DNA of 64,000 nucleotides, from positions 186,001-250,000 of the forward strand of contig JAPLFR010000016.1 in NCBI GenBank assembly GCA_026390575.1, given 5' to 3'. The notes below the pieces were generated by a model. It did not search any database and was not told where the DNA came from. It saw only the letters and a list, made by a program, of their open reading frames with translations. Position 1 is the stretch's first letter; each line of letters starts with the position of its first letter. The position numbers and the translations under genes are program-made. Source of the DNA: Ignavibacteriales bacterium. GTDB lineage: Bacteria; Bacteroidota; Ignavibacteria; UBA10030. Shown here piece after piece: positions 1 through 8,402 of this stretch.

Positions 1-164
1 TCGCCCGCGCCGGCGTTGCCGCTGGTTGCGATGCGCTCTTCATCGAGACACATCCGAATCCGGCAGAAGCGTACAGCGACGCTGCCAGCCAGTTGAAATT
101 AGATATGCTTGAAGAATTGGTGAAGCAGGTAAAAGCGATTGATGAAGTTGTGAAAAGATATTGA
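1..164 (+). CDS. kdsA: 3-deoxy-8-phosphooctulonate synthase, C-terminal end (partial)
   Basis: Only the last 53 codons are in the window, read from base 3 and ending in TGA at 162-164. The residues [20 protein letters not shown] followed by an amphipathic helix are the typical end of KdsA, which condenses phosphoenolpyruvate with arabinose-5-phosphate to Kdo-8-phosphate in the cytoplasm. The family call rests on this short segment and is strongly supported by the next two genes, kdsC and kdsD, which act directly after and before it in the pathway. The 5' end lies outside the window. Confidence 0.85.
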   Translation, partial: ARAGVAAGCDALFIETHPNPAEAYSDAASQLKLDMLEELVKQVKAIDEVVKRY

Positions 165-174
165 ATCGATAGCA

Positions 175-675
175 ATGCCGCGAAAACGAACCTTAAGATA
201 CTTTTTGCAAAACATTAAACTCCTTCTCCTTGACGTGGATGGCGTGATGACAGACGGTGGAATTTATTACTCCAATTCCGGAGATGAGTTCAAAAAATTT
301 AATATTCAAGATGGATATGGAATAAGGAAACTGCATCAGGCAGGAATAAAGGTCGGCATCATCACAGGGCGAACGTCAAAGATTGTCGAGAAACGCGCAC
401 ACGATTTAGAAATTACAGAAGTCTATCAGAATCTCGATAATAAACTAGAGGCATACGAATCGATCAAAAAGAAATTTGATCTTACCGATGCAAGCATCGC
501 TTATATCGGTGATGACGAGTTTGATCTTGCCGTATTGAAGCGCGCGGGATTTTCTGCTGCGCCGGCAGATGCAATGCCTGTTGTGAAGAAGCACGTGCAG
601 TATGTCTGCACGCACGGTGGCGGTCATGGTGCAGTGCGCGAAGTCATCGAATTGATTTTAAAGAATCAGAGGTAA
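175..675 (+). CDS. kdsC: 3-deoxy-D-manno-octulosonate 8-phosphate phosphatase (KdsC)
   Basis: HAD-superfamily phosphatase of 166 residues, the usual KdsC length with no cap domain. HAD motif I is DVDGVMTDG (nucleophile Asp20, acid/base Asp22), motif II is the Thr64 of IITGR, and motif IV is GDDEFDL near residue 112. It removes phosphate from Kdo-8-phosphate to release Kdo for lipid A core synthesis. It starts 10 bp after kdsA and 12 bp before kdsD, so the three genes should be co-transcribed. The glycine and histidine-rich end (THGGGHGAVRE) is typical of KdsC, where the C-terminal tail reaches a neighbouring active site in the tetramer. Confidence 0.93.
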   Translation: MPRKRTLRYFLQNIKLLLLDVDGVMTDGGIYYSNSGDEFKKFNIQDGYGIRKLHQAGIKVGIITGRTSKIVEKRAHDLEITEVYQNLDNKLEAYESIKKKFDLTDASIAYIGDDEFDLAVLKRAGFSAAPADAMPVVKKHVQYVCTHGGGHGAVREVIELILKNQR

Positions 676-687
676 CGAGAGAACCCT

Positions 688-1674
688 ATGAACGCACATG
701 CCGCAATAGAAAAGGGAAAAGAAATTGTTCGCGTAGAGGCTGAAGCAGTTGCAGCACTCGAATCGCGCATCAATGGAAACTTTGCCTCAGCGGTAGACCT
801 CATATTCAACGCCAAGGGACGCGTCGTCTTGACAGGGATAGGAAAATCCGGAATCATCGCTCGGAAAATTGCCGCGACGATGAGCTCGACCGGTACACCA
901 TCTGCCTTTATGCACCCATCCGATGCTCTGCATGGCGATTTGGGAATGGTGACACCGAACGACGTAGTGATCTTCATTTCTAAAAGCGGCGATACGGCAG
1001 ATCTGTGGCAGCTTCTCCAGAGCTTTCATCAACTTGGTGTGAAGATTATTGCGATCACAGGCAATGTCACCTCACCGCTCAGCAAACAATGCGACATCGT
1101 TCTCGACGCGAGCGTCAAAGAGGAAGCGTGCCCGTATGATCTCGCACCAACTTCTTCTACCACAGCCGCATTAGTCATGGGCGATGCGCTTGCAATTACG
1201 CTTCTGCAAAAGCGTAATTTCACGCAAGAAGATTTTGCAATGCTCCATCCGGGCGGCAATCTTGGTAAACGACTGCTCTTAAAAGTTGAAATGATGATGA
1301 TTACCGGTGCAAATGTACCGGTCGTTAAAGAAAGCGTTTCCCTTTCCGATGCTATTATTGAAATCAGTTCCAAACGATTGGGTGCCACGTGTGTGGTTGA
1401 TAACGCAGGCGTTCTCTGCGGTATCCTCACCGACGGCGATCTTCGACGTCTGCTTCAGAGAACCACGAACATCACAAATCTTACTGCCCGCCAAGTGATG
1501 ACGCAGAATCCTAAAACAATCCACCAGAATATTCTTGCCGTTCAGGCGCTCAAAGTAATGGAGACGTTCAAGATCACACAGCTGGTTGTCGTGGACGACG
1601 GTCAGCATCCTATTGGCGTATTGCATCTTCATGATTTAGTTGAAGCAGGATTAGGTGGAGAGTCCGGAGCATGA
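688..1674 (+). CDS. kdsD: Arabinose-5-phosphate isomerase (KdsD)
   Basis: 328 residues: an N-terminal SIS sugar isomerase domain (about 30-180, with GIGKSGIIARKIAATMSSTG and SKSGDT) followed by a pair of CBS domains (about 205-325). This is the KdsD/GutQ architecture. It converts ribulose-5-phosphate to arabinose-5-phosphate, the KdsA substrate. Position in the kds-lpt operon favours the Kdo role over GutQ. Its last four bases overlap the start of lptC (ATGA at 1671), which indicates translational coupling. Confidence 0.93.
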   Translation: MNAHAAIEKGKEIVRVEAEAVAALESRINGNFASAVDLIFNAKGRVVLTGIGKSGIIARKIAATMSSTGTPSAFMHPSDALHGDLGMVTPNDVVIFISKSGDTADLWQLLQSFHQLGVKIIAITGNVTSPLSKQCDIVLDASVKEEACPYDLAPTSSTTAALVMGDALAITLLQKRNFTQEDFAMLHPGGNLGKRLLLKVEMMMITGANVPVVKESVSLSDAIIEISSKRLGATCVVDNAGVLCGILTDGDLRRLLQRTTNITNLTARQVMTQNPKTIHQNILAVQALKVMETFKITQLVVVDDGQHPIGVLHLHDLVEAGLGGESGA

Positions 1675-2207
1675 AATCATTCTGTATCTGGATGTACTGT
1701 GCTGTCGCAGTTTCATTTTTGGGTTGTGAAGAAAAAACTCTGCCTTCCGTTATTTCAACAGTTGATAGCCGAACACTCCCGCAACAAGAAAGCTGGAACA
1801 GCACTATCGTTGTATCAGATTCGGGCCGCATCAGCGCCATCATCGATGCCGGATATATTCGAGTATCTGATGTGAGCCGGCAAACACAAATGAGCCAAGG
1901 CGTGAAAGTGCGCTTCTTCAATCGCGAAGGTAAACAAACCTCCGTTCTTACGAGTGACGAAGGAAGCGTGGACGAGACAACCAACAACCTAGAAGCACGC
2001 AAGAATGTAGTTGTTGTGTCCAGCGACTCATCACGTATGACAACCGAACAATTATTTTGGGATAATCAGCGCCAGCTCATTTATACGCCGGAATATGTAC
2101 AAATCAAAACGGCGAAAGAAAAAATGCAGGGACACGGATTTGAATCGGACCAAAGTTTGAAACATTACCGTGTCTTCCGTGTCACCGGGCAAACGCAGGC
2201 GGAATAA
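1671..2207 (+). CDS. lptC: LPS export periplasmic protein LptC, lipoprotein form
   Basis: 178-residue protein with a short hydrophobic N-terminus ending in the lipobox FLGC (Cys19), so it is likely lipid-anchored rather than held by the single transmembrane helix of enterobacterial LptC. The body (DAGYIRVSDVSRQTQMSQGV, VRFFNREGKQTSVLTSDEG, RKNVVVVSSDS) has the alternating strand pattern and the GxVxxxTNNLEARxNVVV style of the LptC/OstA fold. It would pass LPS from the LptBFG transporter to LptA. Six bases separate it from the LptA-like gene. The call rests on fold pattern and operon order. Confidence 0.82.
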   Translation: MKSFCIWMYCAVAVSFLGCEEKTLPSVISTVDSRTLPQQESWNSTIVVSDSGRISAIIDAGYIRVSDVSRQTQMSQGVKVRFFNREGKQTSVLTSDEGSVDETTNNLEARKNVVVVSSDSSRMTTEQLFWDNQRQLIYTPEYVQIKTAKEKMQGHGFESDQSLKHYRVFRVTGQTQAE

Positions 2208-2212
2208 TTTTT

Positions 2213-3487
2213 ATGCGGCTCCATCTTTTATATTCTGCCATCACCATTGTTTGCCTGGCATATCCTGTGCCGGCTCAGCAGAGTAAAATCATCGAGCTTC
2301 GTTCTGCTGACACGCTAAAAGGAAGGACAATCAAAGGTGAAGATGTCCGCGAATTAATTGGCAGGGTTCATTTTGACCAAATTGCATCGGAAGGCGGATT
2401 AGTGAATGTCTGGTGTGACAGGGCGCTTCGTTTTATGAAACAAAATATAATTGAATTGTACGGAAATGTGAAAGTCATCCGAGACAGCGTTACCATCCGC
2501 TCGAAAGAAGGCGTGTACTATGCCGAACGCAGGATGATGGAAGGAAAAAACGGTGTGCAACTGAACCGCGGCAAGACATCTTTAACGGCACGGAACGGAG
2601 AATATTTTGTGGATGAGAAGCGTTCCCATTTTATCGGTGACGTCGTACTAGTGGACACTTCCACAATAATCACATGCAGTGAGATGAATTATTTTGAGGC
2701 AGAGACCCGGTCCGTCGCTACTGGTACTGTGCATGTTTTCGAGAATACAAACGGTGTCAATATCTATGGCGATTCATTAATTCACATCGAGCAGAAAAAA
2801 TTCACGCTCGTATTGAAGCAGCCTCGTCTCATGAAGATAGACACATCCGCCGGCGGCATCATCGACACAATGGTTGTCGTGAGCCGCGAGATGCAATCCG
2901 TTCAAGACACTGCAGAACGCTTTATTGCAATTGATAGTGTACGCTTAGTGAAAGGAGACATGTCTGCACGATGCGGCAAAGCAACATACTTCGTGAAAAA
3001 CGACTTCATCGCACTTCAAACACATCCTATCATTTGGAGCGGCGAGAATCAAATCACCGGCGACTCCATTCGTGTCAGGATGGAAGACAAACGAATCAAA
3101 AGCATGTGGGTTAAAAACCGGGCGATGGCAATCTCCCGCGTGGATACAGCACTGCCCAACCGTTTCAATCAATTAACAGGCAGGGAGTTGACAATGTACT
3201 TCCGGGCAAATAAATTGGAACAGGTAGATGTGCAGAAGAATGCAACGAGTCTCTATTATTTATTTGACAACAAAGAACCGAACGGCGCCAACAAATCAAG
3301 CGGCGACCGTATCTTCATCGATTTTGTTACAGGAGCTGTGGATCGTATAAAAATTGTAGGCGGCGTGCAGGGACAATATTTTCCCGAGAAAATGCTTGGT
3401 AAGCACGAACAGGATTACAATCTTGACGGCTTTCGGTGGTATGAAAATCGTCCAATTCGACAAGGCGTACACATTATAAGCGAATAA
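2213..3487 (+). CDS. LptA/OstA-like LPS transport protein, long form
   Basis: 424 residues with a cleavable signal peptide (about 1-21, ending PVPAQ). Repeated OstA-type segments follow: [60 protein letters not shown] and [13 protein letters not shown], characteristic of the beta-jellyroll that binds lipid A acyl chains in LptA and in the LptD N-terminus. Enterobacterial LptA is about 185 residues, so this protein has roughly twice as many repeats and may span the periplasm with fewer copies. No LptD-type outer membrane barrel is seen in it. Position between lptC and lptB supports a role in the LPS bridge. Confidence 0.8.
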   Translation: MRLHLLYSAITIVCLAYPVPAQQSKIIELRSADTLKGRTIKGEDVRELIGRVHFDQIASEGGLVNVWCDRALRFMKQNIIELYGNVKVIRDSVTIRSKEGVYYAERRMMEGKNGVQLNRGKTSLTARNGEYFVDEKRSHFIGDVVLVDTSTIITCSEMNYFEAETRSVATGTVHVFENTNGVNIYGDSLIHIEQKKFTLVLKQPRLMKIDTSAGGIIDTMVVVSREMQSVQDTAERFIAIDSVRLVKGDMSARCGKATYFVKNDFIALQTHPIIWSGENQITGDSIRVRMEDKRIKSMWVKNRAMAISRVDTALPNRFNQLTGRELTMYFRANKLEQVDVQKNATSLYYLFDNKEPNGANKSSGDRIFIDFVTGAVDRIKIVGGVQGQYFPEKMLGKHEQDYNLDGFRWYENRPIRQGVHIISE

Positions 3488-3488
3488 C

Positions 3489-4421
3489 ATGGCAAAACAG
3501 ATTCATAAACCTATTTCACGAACAAAGCGATCCGCCGCATCGGTAAAAAGAAAAATCGTTGTGCGCCGCAAATCACAGACAACGAAGCTCCGGGCAGCAA
3601 AACTCATTGAAAAGCGGGTGCGCCGAGTCTCAGTCATTGAAGTTCCACAATCGATAACACCTATCGTGACTGCACCAACAATTCCTCAAATCATTCTTCG
3701 CTCAGACGGATTGGTGAAACGGTACAAAAAACGCACGGTGGTGGATGAAGTCAGCATACAAGTGAAGCAAGGAGAAATTGTCGGATTACTTGGGCCAAAC
3801 GGTGCAGGTAAGACAACAACATTCTATATGATAGTCGGAATGGTTCGGCCGAACGCCGGCAGAGTGTTTATGGATGATACCGAGATTACCAAGATGCCGA
3901 TGTATAAACGGGCGCGTAATGGCATTAGTTATTTACCACAAGAGGCATCCGTATTTCGACGATTATCAGTTCGGGATAATCTTATGGCGATTCTGCAAAC
4001 CACATCGCTTACGCGCGAAGCGCAGGAAGAGAAGTGTCATCGGTTGATGGAAGAATTCGGACTTACGCTTATCGAGGCAAGCAAAGGTTATATGCTCTCC
4101 GGCGGTGAACGTCGTAGAACAGAAATTGCCCGCGCATTGGCACTTGACCCAAAATTTATTTTATTGGATGAACCTTTTGCCGGCATCGATCCCATTGCCG
4201 TGGAAGATATAATGCAGATCGTCATCAAATTGAAAAATAAGAATATCGGCGTACTCATAACAGATCATAACGTGCATGAAACACTTTCCATAACGGACCG
4301 TTCATATTTATTGTTTGAAGGAAAAATTTTGAAATCCGGCACGGCGGAATATCTTGCCAACGATCCTGAAGCAAAGAAATTGTATCTTGGAGAGAACTTT
4401 AAATTAGATAGATACGAATAG
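3489..4421 (+). CDS. lptB: LPS export ABC transporter ATP-binding protein LptB
   Basis: 310 residues. The first 66 or so are lysine/arginine-rich and not part of the ABC fold. The ATPase follows with Walker [10 protein letters not shown] (102-110), the signature LSGGERRR, Walker [13 protein letters not shown] and the H-loop ITDHNVHE, the last two being typical of LptB. It powers LPS extraction by LptFG, which are not in this window. The basic N-terminal extension is unusual for LptB; an internal start near residue 70 is possible, but no better start codon with a ribosome site is evident and the annotated ATG sits directly after lptA. Confidence 0.92.
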   Translation: MAKQIHKPISRTKRSAASVKRKIVVRRKSQTTKLRAAKLIEKRVRRVSVIEVPQSITPIVTAPTIPQIILRSDGLVKRYKKRTVVDEVSIQVKQGEIVGLLGPNGAGKTTTFYMIVGMVRPNAGRVFMDDTEITKMPMYKRARNGISYLPQEASVFRRLSVRDNLMAILQTTSLTREAQEEKCHRLMEEFGLTLIEASKGYMLSGGERRRTEIARALALDPKFILLDEPFAGIDPIAVEDIMQIVIKLKNKNIGVLITDHNVHETLSITDRSYLLFEGKILKSGTAEYLANDPEAKKLYLGENFKLDRYE

Positions 4422-4487
4422 CAGCGACAAACGGCTCATGACAATTTGACTAATCAACCAATCACCAATTAACGAAGCAGTAAAACT

Positions 4488-5504
4488 ATGATTGTCGTTT
4501 TAGAAACAGGTACCACTGAAAAACAAATTGAAGAAATCATCCGCATTCTGCACGATCACGGATTCGATGTCCATCGTTCTACGGGCGTACAACATACAGT
4601 CTTAGGCGCCATTGGCGTTCACCCGGAGTTCGACCACAGGCAGATCGAACTGCTGGAGGGCGTTGCGGAAGTCGTACGCGTTACCGAACCGTTTAAACTT
4701 GCCAGCCATGCATTCAAACGCGAAGGATCCGTATTCGATATTGGCGGCGTGAAAATCGGCGGGCCGGAAGTTATTGTCATGGCAGGACCATGTGCGGTTG
4801 AGACCGAGGAACAGGTTTTCACAATTGCAAAATATGTTAAGGATGCCGGTGCAAAAATATTGCGCGGCGGCGCGTTTAAACCACGTACATCACCTTATTC
4901 CTTCCAGGGACTTGGTGAAGATGGATTAAAACTCATGCGCGCAGCGGCAAATGAATACAACCTGAAAGTTATTACGGAAGTGATGGACAAGAGCCAGATT
5001 GACCTCGTGGAAAAGTACGCGGACATTTTACAGATTGGCGCACGAAACATGCAAAATTACATGTTTTTGAAAGATCTCGGCAAAGCATCAAAACCGGTCA
5101 TGCTCAAACGCGGTCCTGCTGCAACTATTGAAGAATGGCTGATGTCCGCAGAATATATTCTTGCTGGGGGCAATGAAAAGGTTATTCTCTGCGAACGAGG
5201 CATCCGCACATTCGAGACTGCTACGCGCAATACGATGGACATAAGTTCTATTCCGGTCGTAAAAAAGAAAAGCCATCTGCCCATTATCGCCGATCCATCG
5301 CATGGTGTTGGCATTCGTGACAAAGTGATTCCAATGGCACGCGCTGCTGTTGCCGCCGGTGCGGACGGCATTATGGTAGAAGTACATCATAATCCTGCTC
5401 ATGCACTATCGGATGGACCGCAATCGCTCTATCCGGATCAGTTTATACAAATGATGAAAGAAATCCGTTTGATTGCTCAAGCCATAAACCGCAACATCGC
5501 ATGA
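4488..5504 (+). CDS. aroF: 3-deoxy-7-phosphoheptulonate (DAHP) synthase, type I-beta
   Basis: 338 residues: an N-terminal ferredoxin-like regulatory domain (about 1-85, MIVVLETGTTEKQIEEIIR) and a TIM-barrel DAHP synthase (MAGPCAVE, GGAFKPRTSPYSFQGLG, KRGPAATIEEW, LPIIADPSHG). This is the Thermotoga-like architecture in which the extra domain binds aromatic amino acids for feedback. It condenses phosphoenolpyruvate and erythrose-4-phosphate, the first step of the shikimate pathway. Its stop overlaps the tyrA start by four bases (ATGA), so the two are coupled. A 66-bp gap separates it from lptB. Confidence 0.93.
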   Translation: MIVVLETGTTEKQIEEIIRILHDHGFDVHRSTGVQHTVLGAIGVHPEFDHRQIELLEGVAEVVRVTEPFKLASHAFKREGSVFDIGGVKIGGPEVIVMAGPCAVETEEQVFTIAKYVKDAGAKILRGGAFKPRTSPYSFQGLGEDGLKLMRAAANEYNLKVITEVMDKSQIDLVEKYADILQIGARNMQNYMFLKDLGKASKPVMLKRGPAATIEEWLMSAEYILAGGNEKVILCERGIRTFETATRNTMDISSIPVVKKKSHLPIIADPSHGVGIRDKVIPMARAAVAAGADGIMVEVHHNPAHALSDGPQSLYPDQFIQMMKEIRLIAQAINRNIA

Positions 5505-6622
5505 ACGCAACATCGGCAGAACAACAGCCGCTTTCATTTAAGCGCGTCACCATCATAGGTGTCGGACTCATTGGCGGATCACTCGCACTTGCAATAAAGC
5601 ACCGCTTCCCTTCTGTTCATATTATTGGCGTCGATAAACCGAAAATTCTCAAACGTGCGTTACAACGGAATGTCATTGACATTGCCGAACATTCGGTGGA
5701 GCGGGCTGTATGCTCTGCTGACCTCGTGATTATCGCCGCTCCAGTTTTCGCAATTACAAAACTTCTGCCTCTCGTTGCTAAGAACACAGCACCTCACACG
5801 ATCGTGACTGATACCGGAAGTGTAAAACGGGCAATAGTTGAAAAAGCCCAAAAACTTTTTCCCAACGGCAACTTTGTCGGTGGACACCCAATGGCAGGTT
5901 CAGAGTTCTCCGGCATCGATGCGGCGCATCCTTTATTATTTCAGAACGCAATTTATATCCTCACCCCAACGCGTACGACGAACAAAAAATCGCTTCGAAT
6001 TATTGCAAAATTTTTCACTTCACTTGATGCACGCATCTTCACCATTGATCCTGCGACGCACGACAGCATTATCGCTGCCGTTAGTCATCTTCCGCAGCTT
6101 GCCGCGGTCGCGCTGATGAACACCGTCGGTAAACGACATCCGGACTCACCGGCTCATCTCTCACTTGCTGCCGGCGGTTTCCGTGATATGACGCGTATCG
6201 CATCAAGTAGATTTCTCATGTGGAAGGATATTCTCTCCGGCAACCAAAAAGAAATCGGTAAGGCACTTCGGCTTTTCATCAATCAATTAGAAAAGATGGC
6301 GGCAGATGTGAAATCCAATCCTTCGCGCCTCTCGACGGAATTTAAAACATCACGCAACCTGCGACTACACATTCCTCAATCGATGAAAGGATTTATGTCG
6401 CCGCTTGTTGACTTGTCTATCTTCGTTGAAGACAAACCCGGCGAGCTTGCACGCTTGACTTCATCCTTGGCAAAACGGAAAATTAATATAAAAGATATGG
6501 AACTGCTCAAAGTACGGGAAGGACGCGGCGGGACATTCCGTCTCTCGTTTGAAAATCACAATGTCTCTCACGAAGCTGCGCGTATACTTCAACGAGCTGG
6601 TTTTGATGTCAGCGGGAAGTAA
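5501..6622 (+). CDS. tyrA: Prephenate dehydrogenase with C-terminal ACT domain
   Basis: 373 residues. The Rossmann motif GVGLIGGSLALAI lies near the N-terminus, followed by the TyrA motifs DTGSVKRAIV and GGHPMAGSEFSGIDAA, a helical dimerisation domain, and an ACT regulatory domain at about 300-373 (LSIFVEDKPGELARLTSSLA). It oxidatively decarboxylates prephenate to hydroxyphenylpyruvate for tyrosine. The ACT domain suggests feedback by tyrosine. It is translationally coupled to aroF. Confidence 0.92.
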   Translation: MNATSAEQQPLSFKRVTIIGVGLIGGSLALAIKHRFPSVHIIGVDKPKILKRALQRNVIDIAEHSVERAVCSADLVIIAAPVFAITKLLPLVAKNTAPHTIVTDTGSVKRAIVEKAQKLFPNGNFVGGHPMAGSEFSGIDAAHPLLFQNAIYILTPTRTTNKKSLRIIAKFFTSLDARIFTIDPATHDSIIAAVSHLPQLAAVALMNTVGKRHPDSPAHLSLAAGGFRDMTRIASSRFLMWKDILSGNQKEIGKALRLFINQLEKMAADVKSNPSRLSTEFKTSRNLRLHIPQSMKGFMSPLVDLSIFVEDKPGELARLTSSLAKRKINIKDMELLKVREGRGGTFRLSFENHNVSHEAARILQRAGFDVSGK

Positions 6623-6798
6623 CAATAAACAAAGTATTCCCACGCTTCTATCTCCTGGTTTGTATTGGTACTATAGAGTTGTCAGATCACTTTGAAGGTT
6701 TAAAAATACCTCGGGCGAGGCAGTCCTCGATGGAACAATATTTTCCCGGGAGAACATTGAATTCTATCCATCGACCTCAACTTCAATCTCTCTTGGAT

Positions 6799-7053
6799 CT
6801 ATCTATGTTTGATTTTCATCATGAGAATATAAAAGGCAAGAACAAATGTGACACTATTGGCCAGCAACACCGGGAAAGATTTTATCATGGCACCATAAAT
6901 AATCCAGAGAACAGTGCCACCGCAAAAAAGGAGAAATATTCCTAAAGAGAGATCTTCCGTCTTTTTTGTCTTGAAAACCTTGTATGCTTGTGGAATAAAA
7001 GAACTAGTCGTGCCGATTGCTGCAAGAATACCTTATACTTTAACATAGATCAT
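6799..7053 (-). pseudogene. SemiSWEET sugar transporter with in-frame stop
   Basis: I translated the minus strand from ATG 7053 (GGAG ribosome site eight bases upstream) to TAG 6799: 85 codons, the usual SemiSWEET size. After six codons there is an in-frame TAA (7035-7033). The rest reads as a complete SemiSWEET: GILAAIGTTSSFIPQAYKVF with the PQ-loop proline-glutamine, VLWIIYG with the sugar-binding Trp, and LLANSVT with the conserved Asn. Everything past the stop keeps the family pattern, so the lesion is recent or an assembly error. SemiSWEETs are three-helix half-transporters that dimerise to pass sugars. No alternative start codon follows the stop before helix 1. Confidence 0.75.
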
Positions 7054-7163
7054 TTTGTTTTCTCCAATCATAAAATCGCCTACCTTGGTATAACTACACT
7101 TACATATTACCTGCAGTCATACAATTTTACTGAGAATATTCAGGTTGATAGTTGTAGCTTCGG

Positions 7164-7514
7164 TTATTTTTTTTTGTCTGTCGAAGAAGATGAATCGGGA
7201 GAAGATTTTGACTCGGGTTTAGATGTTGACTCCGGTTTTGATGTTGAGTCAGACTTGGACTCGGATGTGGATTCAGGCTTGGAGTCAGGTTTCGATTCCG
7301 ATTTCGTGCTAGAACTCGAGGATGTATTGGACTTCTTATAATCCGTCAAATAAAACCCGCTTCCTTTAAATATAAGACCGACGCCGCTCGATATCAATCG
7401 TTTGAGGGTCGGTTTAGCGCATTTCGGGCACATTATCAACGGATCTGATGACATAGTTTGAAATTCTTCAAATTCGTGACCACAAGATTTACAACGATAC
7501 TCGTATGTTGGCAT
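7164..7514 (-). CDS. FmdB-family zinc ribbon protein with Ser/Lys/Pro/Glu tail
   Basis: 116 residues. The first 45 form a classic FmdB/CxxC zinc ribbon: MPTYEYRCKSCGHEFEEFQ then IMCPKCAKPTLKRLISSG, with two CxxC pairs. A linker SGFYLTDYKK, also family-typical, leads into about 50 residues of low-complexity tandem repeats built from SKPES, STSKPES and SKSDS. The ribbon is of unknown function in most bacteria. The repeat-rich DNA of the tail (7180-7310) is slippage-prone, so tail length may vary between strains. Confidence 0.85.
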   Translation of the reverse strand: MPTYEYRCKSCGHEFEEFQTMSSDPLIMCPKCAKPTLKRLISSGVGLIFKGSGFYLTDYKKSNTSSSSSTKSESKPDSKPESTSESKSDSTSKPESTSKPESKSSPDSSSSTDKKK

Positions 7515-7676
7515 TCTTTCCTTCTACTATTGGCTTTATAGTTTTAACCTGATAAAATATACTTCTGATTTACCAAGATTACAATGAGATTTTCCAAATG
7601 AGATGAACGGGACTTGGAACCAAAAACATTTCATGATCGTTCATAGGATATCACAACCAATTAAATAGGAGACTAT

Positions 7677-8165
7677 ATGATCAGCAAATCTTTACAAGAC
7701 GCTCTTAATGAGCAAATTAACTTCGAACTATTTTCTGCATATCTGTACCTTTCCATGTCGGCACATTTCGAATCACAGAATCTCTCCGGCTTCGCGAATT
7801 GGATGCGTGTGCAATACCAAGAGGAAACCGGGCATGCGATGAAATTTTATAAGTATGTGTTTGACCGCAACGGCGTCGTCACGCTGAAAGCTCTTGCACA
7901 GCCAGCGACAAAATTTAAAACACCTGTAGAGGTTTTTAAACAAGTTCTTGAGCATGAACAAAAAGTCACATCGCTCATCAACAAGCTGTACGAATTAGCG
8001 GTGAAGGAAAAAGATTACGCTGCGCAGAGTTTTCTACAATGGTTCATCAATGAACAAGTGGAAGAAGAAAAGAACGCAGCCGACATTATTAATATGTTAG
8101 AGATGATCGGCGATTCGTCTGTAAGCTTGATAATGGCTGACCGCCAACTTGGCGCAAGGAAATGA
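7677..8165 (+). CDS. ftnA: Non-heme ferritin
   Basis: 162 residues, the normal bacterial ferritin length, with an AGGAG ribosome site six bases before the ATG. The four-helix diiron pattern is present: INFELFSAYLYLSM (helix A glutamate and tyrosine), EETGHAMKFYKY (ExxH, helix B), LEHEQKVTSLINKLYELA (helix C glutamate) and FINEQVEEEKNAADII (helix D QxxEE). It stores iron by oxidising Fe(II) in a 24-mer shell. No heme-binding methionine of bacterioferritin type is evident. A strong terminator follows. Confidence 0.92.
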   Translation: MISKSLQDALNEQINFELFSAYLYLSMSAHFESQNLSGFANWMRVQYQEETGHAMKFYKYVFDRNGVVTLKALAQPATKFKTPVEVFKQVLEHEQKVTSLINKLYELAVKEKDYAAQSFLQWFINEQVEEEKNAADIINMLEMIGDSSVSLIMADRQLGARK

Positions 8166-8234
8166 TGATCGACTAAAAAATTGTACCATCTGTCTTTATT
8201 GTAGCATTGGCAGACACTGGATTTCTTTCCAATA

Positions 8235-8270
8235 AAAAAGCCGCTTTGTCGAATGACGGAGCGGCTTTTT
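8235..8270 (+). terminator. Rho-independent terminator of the ferritin gene
   Basis: AAAAAGCCGCT (8235-8245) pairs with AGCGGCTTTTT (8260-8270) around a 14-base loop. The A-tract and T-tract on both sides would let it work in both directions, and pckA ends on the opposite strand at 8403. Confidence 0.85.
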
Positions 8271-8336
8271 GGTTACCTTCGGAATGTATTAAAAAGGGAA
8301 ATACGTTTCACGTATTACATTCTCAGGCTTCCAGCT

Positions 8337-8378
8337 CTTCGGAAGATTCTCTCAGATAAACTCAGTGGCCTTCCGAAG
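8337..8378. terminator. CTTCGGAAG / CTTCCGAAG hairpin 3' of pckA
   Basis: Nine-base inverted repeat (8337-8345 with 8370-8378) just downstream of the pckA stop on the minus strand. It lacks a clear T-tract, so a terminator role is tentative. The same stem sequence recurs at 15167 and 53034. Confidence 0.4.
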
Positions 8379-8402
8379 GCTGCCTTGTTTGTCATGGTCG
8401 CT

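Noticed and set aside
6679-6945. Plus-strand open frame of 88 codons
   Set aside because: It is antisense to the SemiSWEET remnant, has no ribosome site and no protein-like features.
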